This document shows, in pieces, positions 32,431-41,276 of a DNA stretch of 64,000 bases. The position numbers and the translations under genes were made by a program. Origin of the DNA: Oceaniferula spumae. GTDB lineage: Bacteria > Verrucomicrobiota > Verrucomicrobiia > Verrucomicrobiales > Akkermansiaceae. Numbering within the stretch: position 1 is the stretch's first letter; each line of letters opens with the position of its first letter. The notes under the pieces were generated by a model that saw nothing but the letters and a program-made list of their open reading frames with translations, had not been told where the DNA came from and made no database searches. The stretch is from positions 2,852,001-2,916,000 of the forward strand of contig NZ_AP026866.1 in the NCBI RefSeq assembly GCF_042849255.1, in the 5' to 3' direction.

Positions 32431-33237
32431 TTAGGAATTCGCTTTGATAAACTCAGTGACGCGCTGGTTGAAATCCTCAAGATTCTCCCAGTGGAAGGCG
32501 TGTCCAGATTTCGGGTAGAGATGGAGCTGGCTGTTAGGAATGCCAGCGTGCAGTTCGTCTGCCATCCAGCGCGGGGTGAAAATGTCATCCTCTCCTCCGA
32601 TGAGAAGGGTAGGTGCGGTGATGTTTTTCAGATGCTCGAGCGTGTTGTGATTCACGCATGCGGCGCACTGTCCTTCGAGGCCATGAAGGGGCTGGGGGTT
32701 TTGTTCAGCTGCAGCGTCTTCACGACCTTCTAACATTCCTTTGTGAAATTCTGAATCGTCCCAACTCCGTTTGTTGAAAATGAGCAAGTGGAGGAACTCG
32801 ACAAGATGCTCGTGACGCATGTGGGCCTTTGACCTTAGGATGTGATCGAAAACCGACTTCGCGTAACTGTCACAGCGCGCCCACGAGCACATGAGCACCT
32901 GGCTTTTTACTTTTTCCGGGTGACGAATTGAAAGTTGCTGCGCGATGATACTGCCCATTGAGCAGCCAACGATGTGGGCTTTCTCGATACCAAGATGATC
33001 CATGAGATGAGCGTAATCATCGGCCATCATCTCAGAGCTGTAGTCGCCTGCGGGTTTGTCACTGAGGCCGACGCCGCGGTTATCTGGTGCGGTGCACTGG
33101 AAGTGTTGAGCCCATTCAGCCAGGTGGTCTTCCCAGTAGGTTCCTGGAGCTGTGATGCCCATGATGAGAATCACAGGTTCTCCTTGTCCATGCACCTCGT
33201 AGTGCATGTTAAATCCATTGTGTTCGTAAGCGGGCAT
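32431..33237 (-). CDS. Alpha/beta hydrolase
   Basis: A 268-residue hydrolase with nucleophile elbow GCSMGS (Ser93), acid GGEDDIF (Asp218 or 217) and His246 (SGHAFHW). The oxyanion region is MGITAPG. It resembles enol-lactonases and small esterases. Its place between sugar epimerases and ribulokinase suggests a sugar ester or lactone as substrate; this is inference only. Confidence 0.85.
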   Translation of the reverse strand: MPAYEHNGFNMHYEVHGQGEPVILIMGITAPGTYWEDHLAEWAQHFQCTAPDNRGVGLSDKPAGDYSSEMMADDYAHLMDHLGIEKAHIVGCSMGSIIAQQLSIRHPEKVKSQVLMCSWARCDSYAKSVFDHILRSKAHMRHEHLVEFLHLLIFNKRSWDDSEFHKGMLEGREDAAAEQNPQPLHGLEGQCAACVNHNTLEHLKNITAPTLLIGGEDDIFTPRWMADELHAGIPNSQLHLYPKSGHAFHWENLEDFNQRVTEFIKANS

Positions 33238-33250
33238 GGTGAAATATCTG

Positions 33251-34060
33251 TTAGTCTATAAGAGGCAGTAGGGTTTCTTTGATCCATTTACCGTCGTGAA
33301 GGGTAACGCCGTCGGGGTCATCGACGGCTTGCGGCGCTTCATCCTCGCAGATGATCCAGCCGTAGTAATCCTGATCGTAGAGCCACTCGGTGATTCCTGT
33401 GAGGTCGACTTTTCCTTCTCCCATCAGAGCGAACTCGGGGTTTCCATCCCAGTCTTTGTAGTGAACGTGATTGATGAACTCGGAGTAGTCCTTCATCTTG
33501 GTGAGCGGATCCATCCCACCGTTGATGATGTGGCCGACGTCCGGGGTCCAGCCAGTGACCGTGGAGTCTAACCGCTCGATGATAAACGAGTAGTCTTCCT
33601 CAGTTCTATTGATGGATGTTTCGGGCGAGTTCGGATGGAAACTGCAGGTGATGCCGACGTCGGCAGCGCGTCGGGATACGGCATTGACGTTATTCACCAA
33701 ATTTTGGCGACGTTGTTCGAGATCGTGGCGGCCCGTGGGCATCTGGACGGTGCAGAGGATGGCCTCTGGAAAACGCTTGAGCAGTTTGAAGGCTCGCTCG
33801 GCGTCTTCTTTTTCCTGAGCGGTTTCTTCAGGGTGGTTCCAGTCTTGGACAAAGGCGATGGCGGCGAGTTCGATACCGTGTTTGTCCAGGCAAGCTTCGA
33901 GTTTATCTGCGTCCGCTAGATCTCCCATCCATGGGAAGATGGGCTCGATGCCGTCCATACCAGCCTTGGCGGTGATCTCGATCATGTGGGCGAGCTGGTT
34001 GTCCCAGAAAGCACCTGAGTCTTTCATAAACCAGGTGTAGCACTCGTTACCGAATTTCAT
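33251..34060 (-). CDS. Xylose isomerase-like TIM barrel protein
   Basis: A 269-residue protein of the AP-endonuclease 2/xylose isomerase-like superfamily (IolE/Hyi type). Metal-site candidates sit at the strand ends: SFHPN, TPDVGHI, HVHYKDWDGNP and the C-terminal CEDEAPQ. It lacks the ketose 3-epimerase signature seen in the next gene, so the substrate is open. It lies 13 bp before the hydrolase gene. Confidence 0.83.
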   Translation of the reverse strand: MKFGNECYTWFMKDSGAFWDNQLAHMIEITAKAGMDGIEPIFPWMGDLADADKLEACLDKHGIELAAIAFVQDWNHPEETAQEKEDAERAFKLLKRFPEAILCTVQMPTGRHDLEQRRQNLVNNVNAVSRRAADVGITCSFHPNSPETSINRTEEDYSFIIERLDSTVTGWTPDVGHIINGGMDPLTKMKDYSEFINHVHYKDWDGNPEFALMGEGKVDLTGITEWLYDQDYYGWIICEDEAPQAVDDPDGVTLHDGKWIKETLLPLID

Positions 34061-34073
34061 TTTGAAAAGTATG

Positions 34074-34922
34074 TTAGGTTGCGTGTTTTTCGATCATTGC
34101 CTTGGTGAAGGCATAGCCGTCTCGGCAAATGTCCATGCGTGGATTGAATTCACGCCAGACGTTGATGGCATTGGCAAAGTCGAGGTCGTCGCGAGAGAAG
34201 GCCTCGATGTAATACCAGCCGTCATAACCAGTTTTGGCAATGGAACTAAACACTTCGTCCCAAGCCACATTGCCGCTGCCGGGTGTGCCGCGGTCATTTT
34301 CACTGATGTGAACGTGGGTCATCACAGGCGCGATCGTCTCAATGGCATCAGCAAAGGATTTCTCCTCAATGTTCGCGTGGTGCGGGTCAAACATACCGCG
34401 CAGGTTAGGGTGATCAACCATATCAACGAGCTTCCTGAGCTGCGCCATGGTGTTGACGAGGTAGCACTCGAATCGGTTCAATGCCTCAGGTGTTAGGGTA
34501 ATACCTGCCTGAGCGGCGTGTTCTGCTGCGGCGTGAAGGACCTCGGCGCTACGTTTGTATTCCTCTTCCTGCGGAGAATTTCTCGAGAAGGTGGCAAAGG
34601 CAGAATGGAAGGGGCCGCAGATGTTCTTGCCGCCAGCAGCGTGCATGTTGTCGATGGCCTCTTTGATTTTATCGAGTCCGGCTTGGCGCACAGAAGCATC
34701 TTCAGAGATGGGGTTCTGGTCGGGGCCTAGGCCTAGACAGCCGTTCACTTCGAGATCGATCGATTTTAAAAACGCACCAACATTCTCGTAGTTAGCGCGA
34801 TCTGGTTCGGCGAGGAAGATCTCGATGCCTTGGTAGCCGATTTCCTTGAGTGTTTCGATGTCTGCAAAGTGCTCCTCGGTCACATTGGTAGACCAGAGGT
34901 GCATGTTCATTCCTATTTTCAT
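34074..34922 (-). CDS. Ketose 3-epimerase (D-psicose/D-tagatose 3-epimerase family)
   Basis: From ATG 34,922 the product is 282 residues. E146 (LTPEALNRFE), D179 (GMFDPHH), H205 (THVHISEND) and E240 (YYIEAFSR) lie exactly six positions before E152, D185, H211 and E246 of Agrobacterium D-psicose 3-epimerase, so the metal and base sites are complete. The frame is open further upstream, overlapping the preceding gene, but ATG 34,922 gives the family's start (MKIGMNMHLW). It may supply L-ribulose to AraB. Confidence 0.88.
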   Translation of the reverse strand: MKIGMNMHLWSTNVTEEHFADIETLKEIGYQGIEIFLAEPDRANYENVGAFLKSIDLEVNGCLGLGPDQNPISEDASVRQAGLDKIKEAIDNMHAAGGKNICGPFHSAFATFSRNSPQEEEYKRSAEVLHAAAEHAAQAGITLTPEALNRFECYLVNTMAQLRKLVDMVDHPNLRGMFDPHHANIEEKSFADAIETIAPVMTHVHISENDRGTPGSGNVAWDEVFSSIAKTGYDGWYYIEAFSRDDLDFANAINVWREFNPRMDICRDGYAFTKAMIEKHAT

Positions 34923-34954
34923 AAATTGTTTGTTAGAAGTTTTTTGGGGTAAAG

Positions 34955-35974
34955 CTAACCATGTGCGGCATTCACCTGTTGCATGGTATCGAGAATCGTA
35001 TTCCAGGTCTGTTGCTTGAGCAATGCTGCATTGGGGAACATACAGCCGTCCCAACACATGTGGCGAATTTCCTCTCTCTGCTTACCATTTTCATCAAGTA
35101 GCCAGTAGCCAGCACAACGGACGATATCTAGCTTTCCGTTAGGGTCATCAGCCGGGCTGTGTCTGCCGGTTTTGTCATGATTGCCAGTGCCATGAACGGT
35201 GCCGTCGTTTTGGGCGACGTGAAAATCATAAGTCCAGGGACGCAGCTTGTTTGTCATGGTCTGATAGGCTGACCAGAATTCTTCGTCACCGTAGCCGTCG
35301 CTCAGAAGTTTGTATTCCGGGGCATTATAGCCGAGCATGTAGAGATAGGTGTGGGCGAGGTCTGCCTGGAATCCGACCTGGCCAGGCATGCCGACTTCTT
35401 CTAGAAGGTCTAACATATCTTTCCACGAGTGCATGGCTCCCCAGCAAATTTCTCCCTCGGCCACGAGGACCTCATCATGGTCCGCAGCGATCTTGCCACA
35501 TTCTTGCAGTGTCTGTGCACAGAGCCTGGTGTTTCCTGCCGGGTTTTTGGCCCATTCTTCGACACTTGTCGCTGAGTCAATGCGGATGGATCCATAGGTT
35601 CTGACGCCGTGGTCTCTCAGGATACCGGCGTATCGACATGCCTTTTTGACAGAATTGATGAATTGATTGCGTTCATCACGTGAGCCCATCGAGCTGCCGC
35701 CTCCAGTGTCTGTCCAGATAGGTGCGACGACGGAGCCAATGCTAAGGCCTTTGCCGGAGATCTTGTCGGCTAGCTTTTTGATCTCGGTCTCAGAGGCATC
35801 GATATCGAGATGGGGGAAATACAGAAACATATCGACGCCCTCATATCCAGAGCCTCCCACTTCAGCCGATGCCGTGAGGTCTAACATTTGGTCCAAAGGA
35901 ATAGGCGGTTCAGCCGAGCCCTCCTCCTTACCGACCAATCCAGGCCACATTGCGTTATGTAATTTCCAGCTCAT
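34955..35974 (-). CDS. Xylose isomerase-like TIM barrel protein
   Basis: A 339-residue protein, the first gene of the operon. VAEGEICWG, GFQADLAHTYLY, DFHVAQNDG and the histidines of GTGNHDKTGRH are candidate metal ligands of the xylose isomerase-like fold. No signal peptide is obvious. Its family is common in Planctomycetota and Verrucomicrobiota; substrate unknown. Transcription starts in the 117-bp gap before the LysM gene's terminator. Confidence 0.82.
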   Translation of the reverse strand: MSWKLHNAMWPGLVGKEEGSAEPPIPLDQMLDLTASAEVGGSGYEGVDMFLYFPHLDIDASETEIKKLADKISGKGLSIGSVVAPIWTDTGGGSSMGSRDERNQFINSVKKACRYAGILRDHGVRTYGSIRIDSATSVEEWAKNPAGNTRLCAQTLQECGKIAADHDEVLVAEGEICWGAMHSWKDMLDLLEEVGMPGQVGFQADLAHTYLYMLGYNAPEYKLLSDGYGDEEFWSAYQTMTNKLRPWTYDFHVAQNDGTVHGTGNHDKTGRHSPADDPNGKLDIVRCAGYWLLDENGKQREEIRHMCWDGCMFPNAALLKQQTWNTILDTMQQVNAAHG

Positions 35975-36091
35975 GAATTGATGATCCTACGTTATGTGTT
36001 TCTGGGAACTTTCGAAGAGGGGAATATCCGCCAGAAAACTGTTTTATCCTAAGACGCTCATCTTTTCCCAATAATAGCCTCAGATCACAAC

Positions 36092-36124
36092 AAAAAACCG
36101 TCAGCGCATAGAGTGACTGACGGT
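36092..36124 (-). terminator. Intrinsic terminator of LysM gene
   Basis: Stem ACCGTCAG (36,097-36,104) with CTGACGGT (36,117-36,124) is followed on the minus strand by six T. Confidence 0.8.
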
Positions 36125-36150
36125 TTCGTGTGAAGTTAGAATCGTTTCTA

Positions 36151-36738
36151 TCAATAGCGAGGTATCAACAGGCGTTTGCCGATGCTGAGATTGGTGCCTT
36201 TGAGGCCGTTGGCTCTCTGGATGGCTGTGACGCTGGCACCATATTTGCGAGATAGTCCGTAGAGCGTATCGCCTTTTTTGATCACATGAGTGATAGGCGG
36301 CTTGCTCTTGGGTTTTGTTTTGGCAACTGGCTTGGGTTTGGGCTTCGGACGTGAGACTACAGTGGGTCGTGGCTGAGGTGTTGGGCGGACGCCGCTACCG
36401 ACAGGAGGAGTAGGCCGGGTGCTGGGCCGAGTCACAGGGGGCTGAGGCGTGACATTGGATGCGACCGCAGTAGGGCCACCGACAGGAGGAGTCGGCGTGC
36501 TAGGGATCGATGCCACCGCAGATGGTTTCGCGGTGCTGCTGCGCCACCAAGTGCCTTTACTTTTGTCATCCGCCCAGCGTTCAACATAGTTGCCACTGCT
36601 GTCAAAGGGGCCAACGCCGGGGTTGTAGCCGCGGTTGGATCGGTTTTCCGCGACGGACCCTCCGCCATCCCCACAGCTGGTCAGGAGAAACGGCAGAAGC
36701 ACCATGGTACTGAATGCGGAAATCACAAATCCTCTCAT
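36151..36738 (-). CDS. LysM-domain lipoprotein
   Basis: The 195-residue product has a lipoprotein signal (lipobox LLTSC, Cys22) and a long Pro/Lys/Arg-rich linker. One LysM domain follows at about 149-193 (HVIKKGDTLYGLSRKYG, then IQRANGL and LSIGKRLLIP). It should bind peptidoglycan from the outer or inner membrane side of the periplasm. Single gene with its own terminator. Confidence 0.88.
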   Translation of the reverse strand: MRGFVISAFSTMVLLPFLLTSCGDGGGSVAENRSNRGYNPGVGPFDSSGNYVERWADDKSKGTWWRSSTAKPSAVASIPSTPTPPVGGPTAVASNVTPQPPVTRPSTRPTPPVGSGVRPTPQPRPTVVSRPKPKPKPVAKTKPKSKPPITHVIKKGDTLYGLSRKYGASVTAIQRANGLKGTNLSIGKRLLIPRY

Positions 36739-36881
36739 GCCCGTGAGTATGTCACACGCATGGGACTTGGCAAAAACTTAGTGGGCGCGATGTCATATTT
36801 TTCCTACCCTGGAGAATCTTAACAAAATCTTAACCCAAAACTTTGAGACTCTCCCAGAGGGTCATGGTTTACTATCCTACA

Positions 36882-37976
36882 ATGAAGACCATTCTGAAAA
36901 CAGTAATCGTTACCACGCTGATCACGGTGGCCCACGCCCAGGGACCTCGCCCCACTGACATCGGAGCCAGCCAGCAGCAAATGGGCAGCCCTGGGGTGAT
37001 GTGGTATGCCACCTGGGACACCGCTCTTGCCGAAGCGAAACGTAGCCAGCGACCGATCTTATTCATGGCGGCCGCCGCGCAGTGCGATGGTATTTCCGGC
37101 GTCTTCTGACCGGGCTATTCAAAAACGCAGAACAGTTTGTTCTCAACCAAAGAATTTATCGATGCCTCCCGTGCCTTTGTGTGCGTCCGTTTGGAATCAT
37201 TCGAAAGCAAGGAGAACCAAGACATGGTGCGCAAGTTCCTCAATGGCAGGTTTGAAAATACCGCCTTCTGCATCCTGGCACCTGATGGAAAAACGCGCCT
37301 TTCCGGAACCGGCAGAAGTCCGCAGATGGGGTTCGGTATCCGCGGAAGGCCGGAAGCTGGCGGACCTGAAGCAAAGGCCCAGAATGCCCTTGTGATCGAA
37401 TCCATGGAAAAGATCGCGAAGAAATACCCAACAAAGGCAGACTCCGCCAGTGCCGTGGTAGAGGATTTCAATAGCTTCAAACAATCACTCAACGTCAGCT
37501 CGGGAGACCAGCGACTGTTAGTGTTTGTGGTGGCTCCGGAAAAACAGCGGAACTCTCTGAAAAAGGATCTCCAAGTGGTGGCCAACCATCAGGACGTGTT
37601 GGGACGATTCCACTTTGATTTTGCTGACAATACGGACGCGAAATGGAGCGATGTGATTGATGGAGACCAGAGCAAAACCGGAATCTTCGTGATCCATCCT
37701 GGAGAATTCGGCCAGAAAGGCAAAGTCATGGCCGAGCTGCCACTCACCAGTGAGGCGAAGACGATTCGTGAGACGTTGGCCAAAGCCAACAAGGCTTATG
37801 CTGCTAGTGAAACACGCAAGGTCTATTCAGAGCACGTGCAAAAGGGCCGCAAAGAAGGAGTGAAGTATGAGGACAACATGCCATGGGGCGAAGATCGTGA
37901 TGCCGATGGCAAAATCGACGAACGTCCGGCACGTAGGGGGCAACGCGGCGAAAGACGAGGCCCTCTCAGACGATGA
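36882..37976 (+). pseudogene. Thioredoxin-like secreted protein with in-frame TGA
   Basis: From ATG 36,882 a signal peptide (MKTILKTVIVTTLITVAHA) leads into a thioredoxin-like region (RPILFMAAAAQCDGISGVF) that ends at TGA 37,107-37,109. The same frame then stays open for 289 codons to 37,976 and continues a sensible protein (FSTKEFIDASRAFVCVRLE; ENTAFCILAPDG), ending in an Arg-rich tail. A nonsense change is the simplest reading. A selenocysteine is possible because the TGA follows a cysteine of a redox-type fold by seven residues, but I see no convincing SECIS hairpin just after it. Confidence 0.65.
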
Positions 37977-37986
37977 AAAGCTAAAC

Positions 37987-38066
37987 GGAGTGCTGCGAGG
38001 ATCATCGCTTTAAGTGGAACGGAGCTTGTTGATACGAGCTGAAGCGGTGATCCCTCGCCGCACTCC
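37987..38066. repeat. Long imperfect inverted repeat
   Basis: GGAGTGCTGCGAGGATCATC and its near reverse complement (ending CCGCACTCC) form arms of about 24 bases around a smaller AGCT...AGCT dyad. It lies between two convergent genes and lacks a T-run, so it is more like an intergenic repeat element than a simple terminator. Confidence 0.75.
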
Positions 38067-38072
38067 TTGACT

Positions 38073-38429
38073 CTAACCGTTGATCTCCTTGAAGCGCTTG
38101 TGGTCTTCGAGCAGTTTGCGTGTCCGCTCTTGTGTTCTTAAATTCATACTGCCGAGCCTCTCGAGTGCTCCGAATTTTCCCTCACCAAAGTGGTGGCTGT
38201 CAAAGTCGGCCTCGGCATCGCGGAACGCCACCCAGGCACGCTGAGAAAGACGGAGTTTCTTTTTGCCATCCTCGGTGAGAACGCTCATCAGTTTTTGATA
38301 GGCTATGTTCATCGCTTTATCGGAGTTTTGATACTGCTCGTAGGCGTTTTGTTTTAGCTCCGGATTAGACTGGGCGTTGCAGATGGCAGCGGTGGAAAGC
38401 AGGCAGATAGATAGAATGAGTGGTTTCAT
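38073..38429 (-). CDS. LprI/DUF1311-type secreted protein
   Basis: A 118-residue protein with a signal peptide ending near AICNA and a helical domain matching DUF1311: NIAYQKLMSVL, then LRLSQRAWVAFRDAEADF. Relatives include lysozyme-inhibitor-like proteins. ATG 38,435 is an alternative start two codons upstream. Confidence 0.8.
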   Translation of the reverse strand: MKPLILSICLLSTAAICNAQSNPELKQNAYEQYQNSDKAMNIAYQKLMSVLTEDGKKKLRLSQRAWVAFRDAEADFDSHHFGEGKFGALERLGSMNLRTQERTRKLLEDHKRFKEING

Positions 38430-38463
38430 GATCATGGCTTATAACAGATTGACCTGAGGAAAG

Positions 38464-38560
38464 GTAGGACAAGATTGCATCTTGTCGGCAACCTTAGGAA
38501 ACATCATCCCAAGCATGACTGGCTCACCAAGCCTGCCGACAACTTGGAAAGTTGTCCTAC
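38464..38560. repeat. REP-like double palindrome
   Basis: Two short palindromes face each other: GTAGGACAAG...CTTGTCGGCA (38,464-38,493) and TGCCGACAA...TTGTCCTAC (38,534-38,560), joined by about 40 bases. The outer ends GTAGGAC and GTCCTAC pair. The stop codon of ligA (TAG) is formed by the right-hand end of the element. Confidence 0.75.
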
Positions 38561-40836
38561 TTAAGAAGCTGCTCAAAAGCTGCCTCGTCCAGAATGTTCA
38601 CCCCAAGTTCCTCAGCCTTGGTGCGTTTCGAGCCAGCTTTTTCTCCTGCCAAGAGATAGTCAGTTTTACTGGAAATGGAGCCGGAAACTTTTCCTCCCTC
38701 CGCCTCGATGATTTTTTTGAACTCTGGGCGGGGCTTGGAAAGTGTGCCGGTGATGACAAAGGTTTTGCCGGCGATGGCTGAGTCGGATTTCTCCAAGACA
38801 GATTTCTGTGGATCGTAATTATCCGATGTCGGATCAATACCGTGTTTTTGAAGTTGATCTAACACGAGTTGCCCACCCTCACTTTGGAAGAAGGTGGTGA
38901 TGTGCTGGGCAGCTACCGGCCCCAGCTCTGACTCGATCTGATAGGCAGCCAGACGAGGATGATTTTCTTTTTTTCGCTTGGAAATAGAGAGCTCTTCAAA
39001 ATCCGGAAGCTCGGCCAGGTCTTTCAAAATAGGAGAAACGGCAACTTCACTGAGGTTCTGATGCAGGCGCGCAATCTCACGAGAGGCGGACTCTCCAATG
39101 TGGGGAATGCCCATGGCATAAATCCAGCGAGAGAGAGGGGCGGTGCGTGCTTTTTTCAGGGAGCTGGTGATCACAGCTGCCTTTTTTTCGCCAAGGCGGC
39201 GCGGTTTACTATCGCCTGATTCTAACTTGGCGGGATCTAACAGCAGATCTGCGAGTGAGTCGGCTTCTAGCTCGAACAGATCGAGCGTGGTGCTGACAAT
39301 TTGATTTTCGACGAGCTTCTCTGCAACTGCGGTGCCAAGGCCATCGATATCCAGTGCCTTGCGCGATGCGAAGTGTTTGATTCGGGTGACCGCCTGAGCT
39401 GGGCAGGCAAAGTTGACACAGCGCCAGGCAACAAATCCTTCCTCTTGCTCGATGGGGCCGGCGCACGACGGGCACTTGCCATGAACGTAGTTGAAAAGAT
39501 TGAACGGTTCGCTGTTAGGCGGGCGTTTGGTAGTGATCACTTTCACCACAGCAGGGATGATTTCGCCGGCTTTTTCGATGATCACGGTATCGCCTATGCG
39601 GACGTCTTTGCGGTCGATTTCATCCTGATTGTGCAAGGTGGCACGAGAGACGGTAGTTCCGGAAACAAAGACGGGATCGAGTTCGGCAACCGGTGTCAGG
39701 ACACCGGTTCGACCTACCTGGATGGTGATATCCTTGAGCAAGGTTTCCTTTTGCTCGGGTAGAAATTTGTAAGCGCAGGCCCACTTAGGGTGCTTGGATG
39801 TGGCCCCGAGCTGAGCGTGTAGAGCAAGATCGTCGACTTTAATGACGGCGCCATCGGTGGCGTAAGGGAAGTCGTGACGATCTTGATCGAGTTTGATGAT
39901 GCAGTCTAACAGCTCCTCCATGGTTGATGGTTGGTGGAACCAGTGGCTGCACTTCAGGCCGTATTCTTTGAGTGTATTTTGGAACTCGCTAACGGTGCTG
40001 TAGGGTGCGTCATCGACTCTTCCGTAGGAGTGGAAAATGCAGTCGAGCGGGCGGGTTTCCACCAGTTTGGGATCGAGCTGCTTGAGCGTTCCGGCGGTGG
40101 CGTTGCGTGGATTGACAAAGGCCGGTTCACCCGCTTCATCGCGCTGTTGGTTGAGTTTAGCGAAGGCTTCGTTAGGCATGAAGACCTCGCCGCGGACTTC
40201 GAATAGATCCGGCGCTCCCTGCGGTAGACGTAGTGGGATGGATTTGATGGTCTTGATGTTCTGGGTGATGTCATCACCAGTGGTGCCATCGCCTCGGGTG
40301 ACGGCGTAGTCGAGCACCCCATCGCGATAAACACAGGAAACAGCAACGCCGTCGATCTTCGGCTCGATCGTCAGTCGGACATCGGAGTGGCCGAGTGAGC
40401 GCTGGAAACGATCAAACCAATCGTATAATGCCAAAGCTGAAGGTACTGATTTTAATAGACCTTGTAATTGCAGGAACCTATAAAGACGAACTAAAGAATT
40501 TTCGCCTGAGCGTGGCTCTTCGTCAGATAGTTTTTCAATTTCAGACCGTTCCTCGTCTTTTAGCTCATGGATATCCTCAATGGAAAGCATCGGCACCAGA
40601 TGCTGAATTTGCTCGAACCCTTCCAGAGGAGCGCCGCCCACACGTTGGGTTGGGGAATCTGGTAGGGCCAGATCGGGGTGAGCGGCTTCGAGCTGTTTCA
40701 ACTCCCCCATGAGAGCATCATACTCGGCGTCGGTGATTTCCGGTTCGGCCTCTTGGTAGTATAACTGGTTATGGTGCTCCAGCTCAGTGGTGAGTTGTTT
40801 AATCCGTGCTTCGGGAGTGCTGAAGAGGTCGTCCAT
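38557..40836 (-). CDS. ligA: NAD-dependent DNA ligase
   Basis: A 759-residue protein from ATG 40,836 (MDDLFSTPEARIK). It joins nicks using NAD. Domain Ia YYQEAEPEITDAEYD (27-40), adenylation Lys160 (EPKIDG), OB fold, a four-cysteine zinc finger (CPSC...CVNFAC), helix-hairpin-helix repeats and a C-terminal BRCT domain (GKTFVITGTLSKPR) are all present. It is about 90 residues longer than typical LigA; some 45 of these are an insertion at about 97-140, before the catalytic lysine, where the DNA is clearly AT-rich. The frame stays open upstream but without family similarity. Confidence 0.95.
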   Translation of the reverse strand: MDDLFSTPEARIKQLTTELEHHNQLYYQEAEPEITDAEYDALMGELKQLEAAHPDLALPDSPTQRVGGAPLEGFEQIQHLVPMLSIEDIHELKDEERSEIEKLSDEEPRSGENSLVRLYRFLQLQGLLKSVPSALALYDWFDRFQRSLGHSDVRLTIEPKIDGVAVSCVYRDGVLDYAVTRGDGTTGDDITQNIKTIKSIPLRLPQGAPDLFEVRGEVFMPNEAFAKLNQQRDEAGEPAFVNPRNATAGTLKQLDPKLVETRPLDCIFHSYGRVDDAPYSTVSEFQNTLKEYGLKCSHWFHQPSTMEELLDCIIKLDQDRHDFPYATDGAVIKVDDLALHAQLGATSKHPKWACAYKFLPEQKETLLKDITIQVGRTGVLTPVAELDPVFVSGTTVSRATLHNQDEIDRKDVRIGDTVIIEKAGEIIPAVVKVITTKRPPNSEPFNLFNYVHGKCPSCAGPIEQEEGFVAWRCVNFACPAQAVTRIKHFASRKALDIDGLGTAVAEKLVENQIVSTTLDLFELEADSLADLLLDPAKLESGDSKPRRLGEKKAAVITSSLKKARTAPLSRWIYAMGIPHIGESASREIARLHQNLSEVAVSPILKDLAELPDFEELSISKRKKENHPRLAAYQIESELGPVAAQHITTFFQSEGGQLVLDQLQKHGIDPTSDNYDPQKSVLEKSDSAIAGKTFVITGTLSKPRPEFKKIIEAEGGKVSGSISSKTDYLLAGEKAGSKRTKAEELGVNILDEAAFEQLLK

Positions 40837-40898
40837 GGCGGTGATTGTAGTTCGTGACGAACTCAGGCCAAATGCAAAGTGCACGAAGGCCGACAGAA

Positions 40899-40932
40899 AA
40901 AACTCCCCACAGCCGGTCGGGCTGAGGGGAGT
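40899..40932 (-). terminator. Intrinsic terminator
   Basis: A 12-bp stem with one mismatch (ACTCCCC/GGGGAGT and CAGCC/GGCTG) is followed on the minus strand by six T; it ends the small EF-hand lipoprotein gene. Confidence 0.82.
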
Positions 40933-40954
40933 GGTATTATTGCGGGTTGTGGGA

Positions 40955-41227
40955 TTACCAGTAGCGGATTGTGTTTCGTAAATCGCGGGCGGCCCAGGCG
41001 GTGTCGCGTGCATCACGCACGGTGTTGGTGACGTTGCGGCGTTTGACGCTTTCCGTGTAGACATTGCGATCTTCGATGTCCTTCTGTCTGTGATATTGGG
41101 AGGCCTCGGCTCGTGAGATGACTCCGTCCCGATTGTAATCGGCTACGGCGGCGCTCTGCACGGATGCACAGTTGCTAAGGGTCAGGGCACTTAAGATGGA
41201 GGCCAGGGATACGATGATAGTTTTCAT
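40955..41227 (-). CDS. Small EF-hand lipoprotein
   Basis: A 90-residue product with a lipoprotein signal (LSNC) and one EF-hand loop DYNRDGVISRAE with Asp1, Asn3, Asp5, Gly6, Ile8, Ser9 and Glu12 in order, so calcium binding is plausible. The remainder is basic and helical. ATG 41,236 is an alternative start three codons upstream; MKT is chosen because neighbouring exported proteins begin the same way. Confidence 0.75.
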   Translation of the reverse strand: MKTIIVSLASILSALTLSNCASVQSAAVADYNRDGVISRAEASQYHRQKDIEDRNVYTESVKRRNVTNTVRDARDTAWAARDLRNTIRYW

Positions 41228-41276
41228 GGTAGTCATGGGTTGAGGTTGATGTGGTTTTGTTAGTGGGTGATGTTGA

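Noticed and set aside
37107..37150. SECIS element after the in-frame TGA
   Set aside because: Only a weak 4-bp hairpin (GAAC...GTTC) is visible; not enough to claim a selenoprotein.
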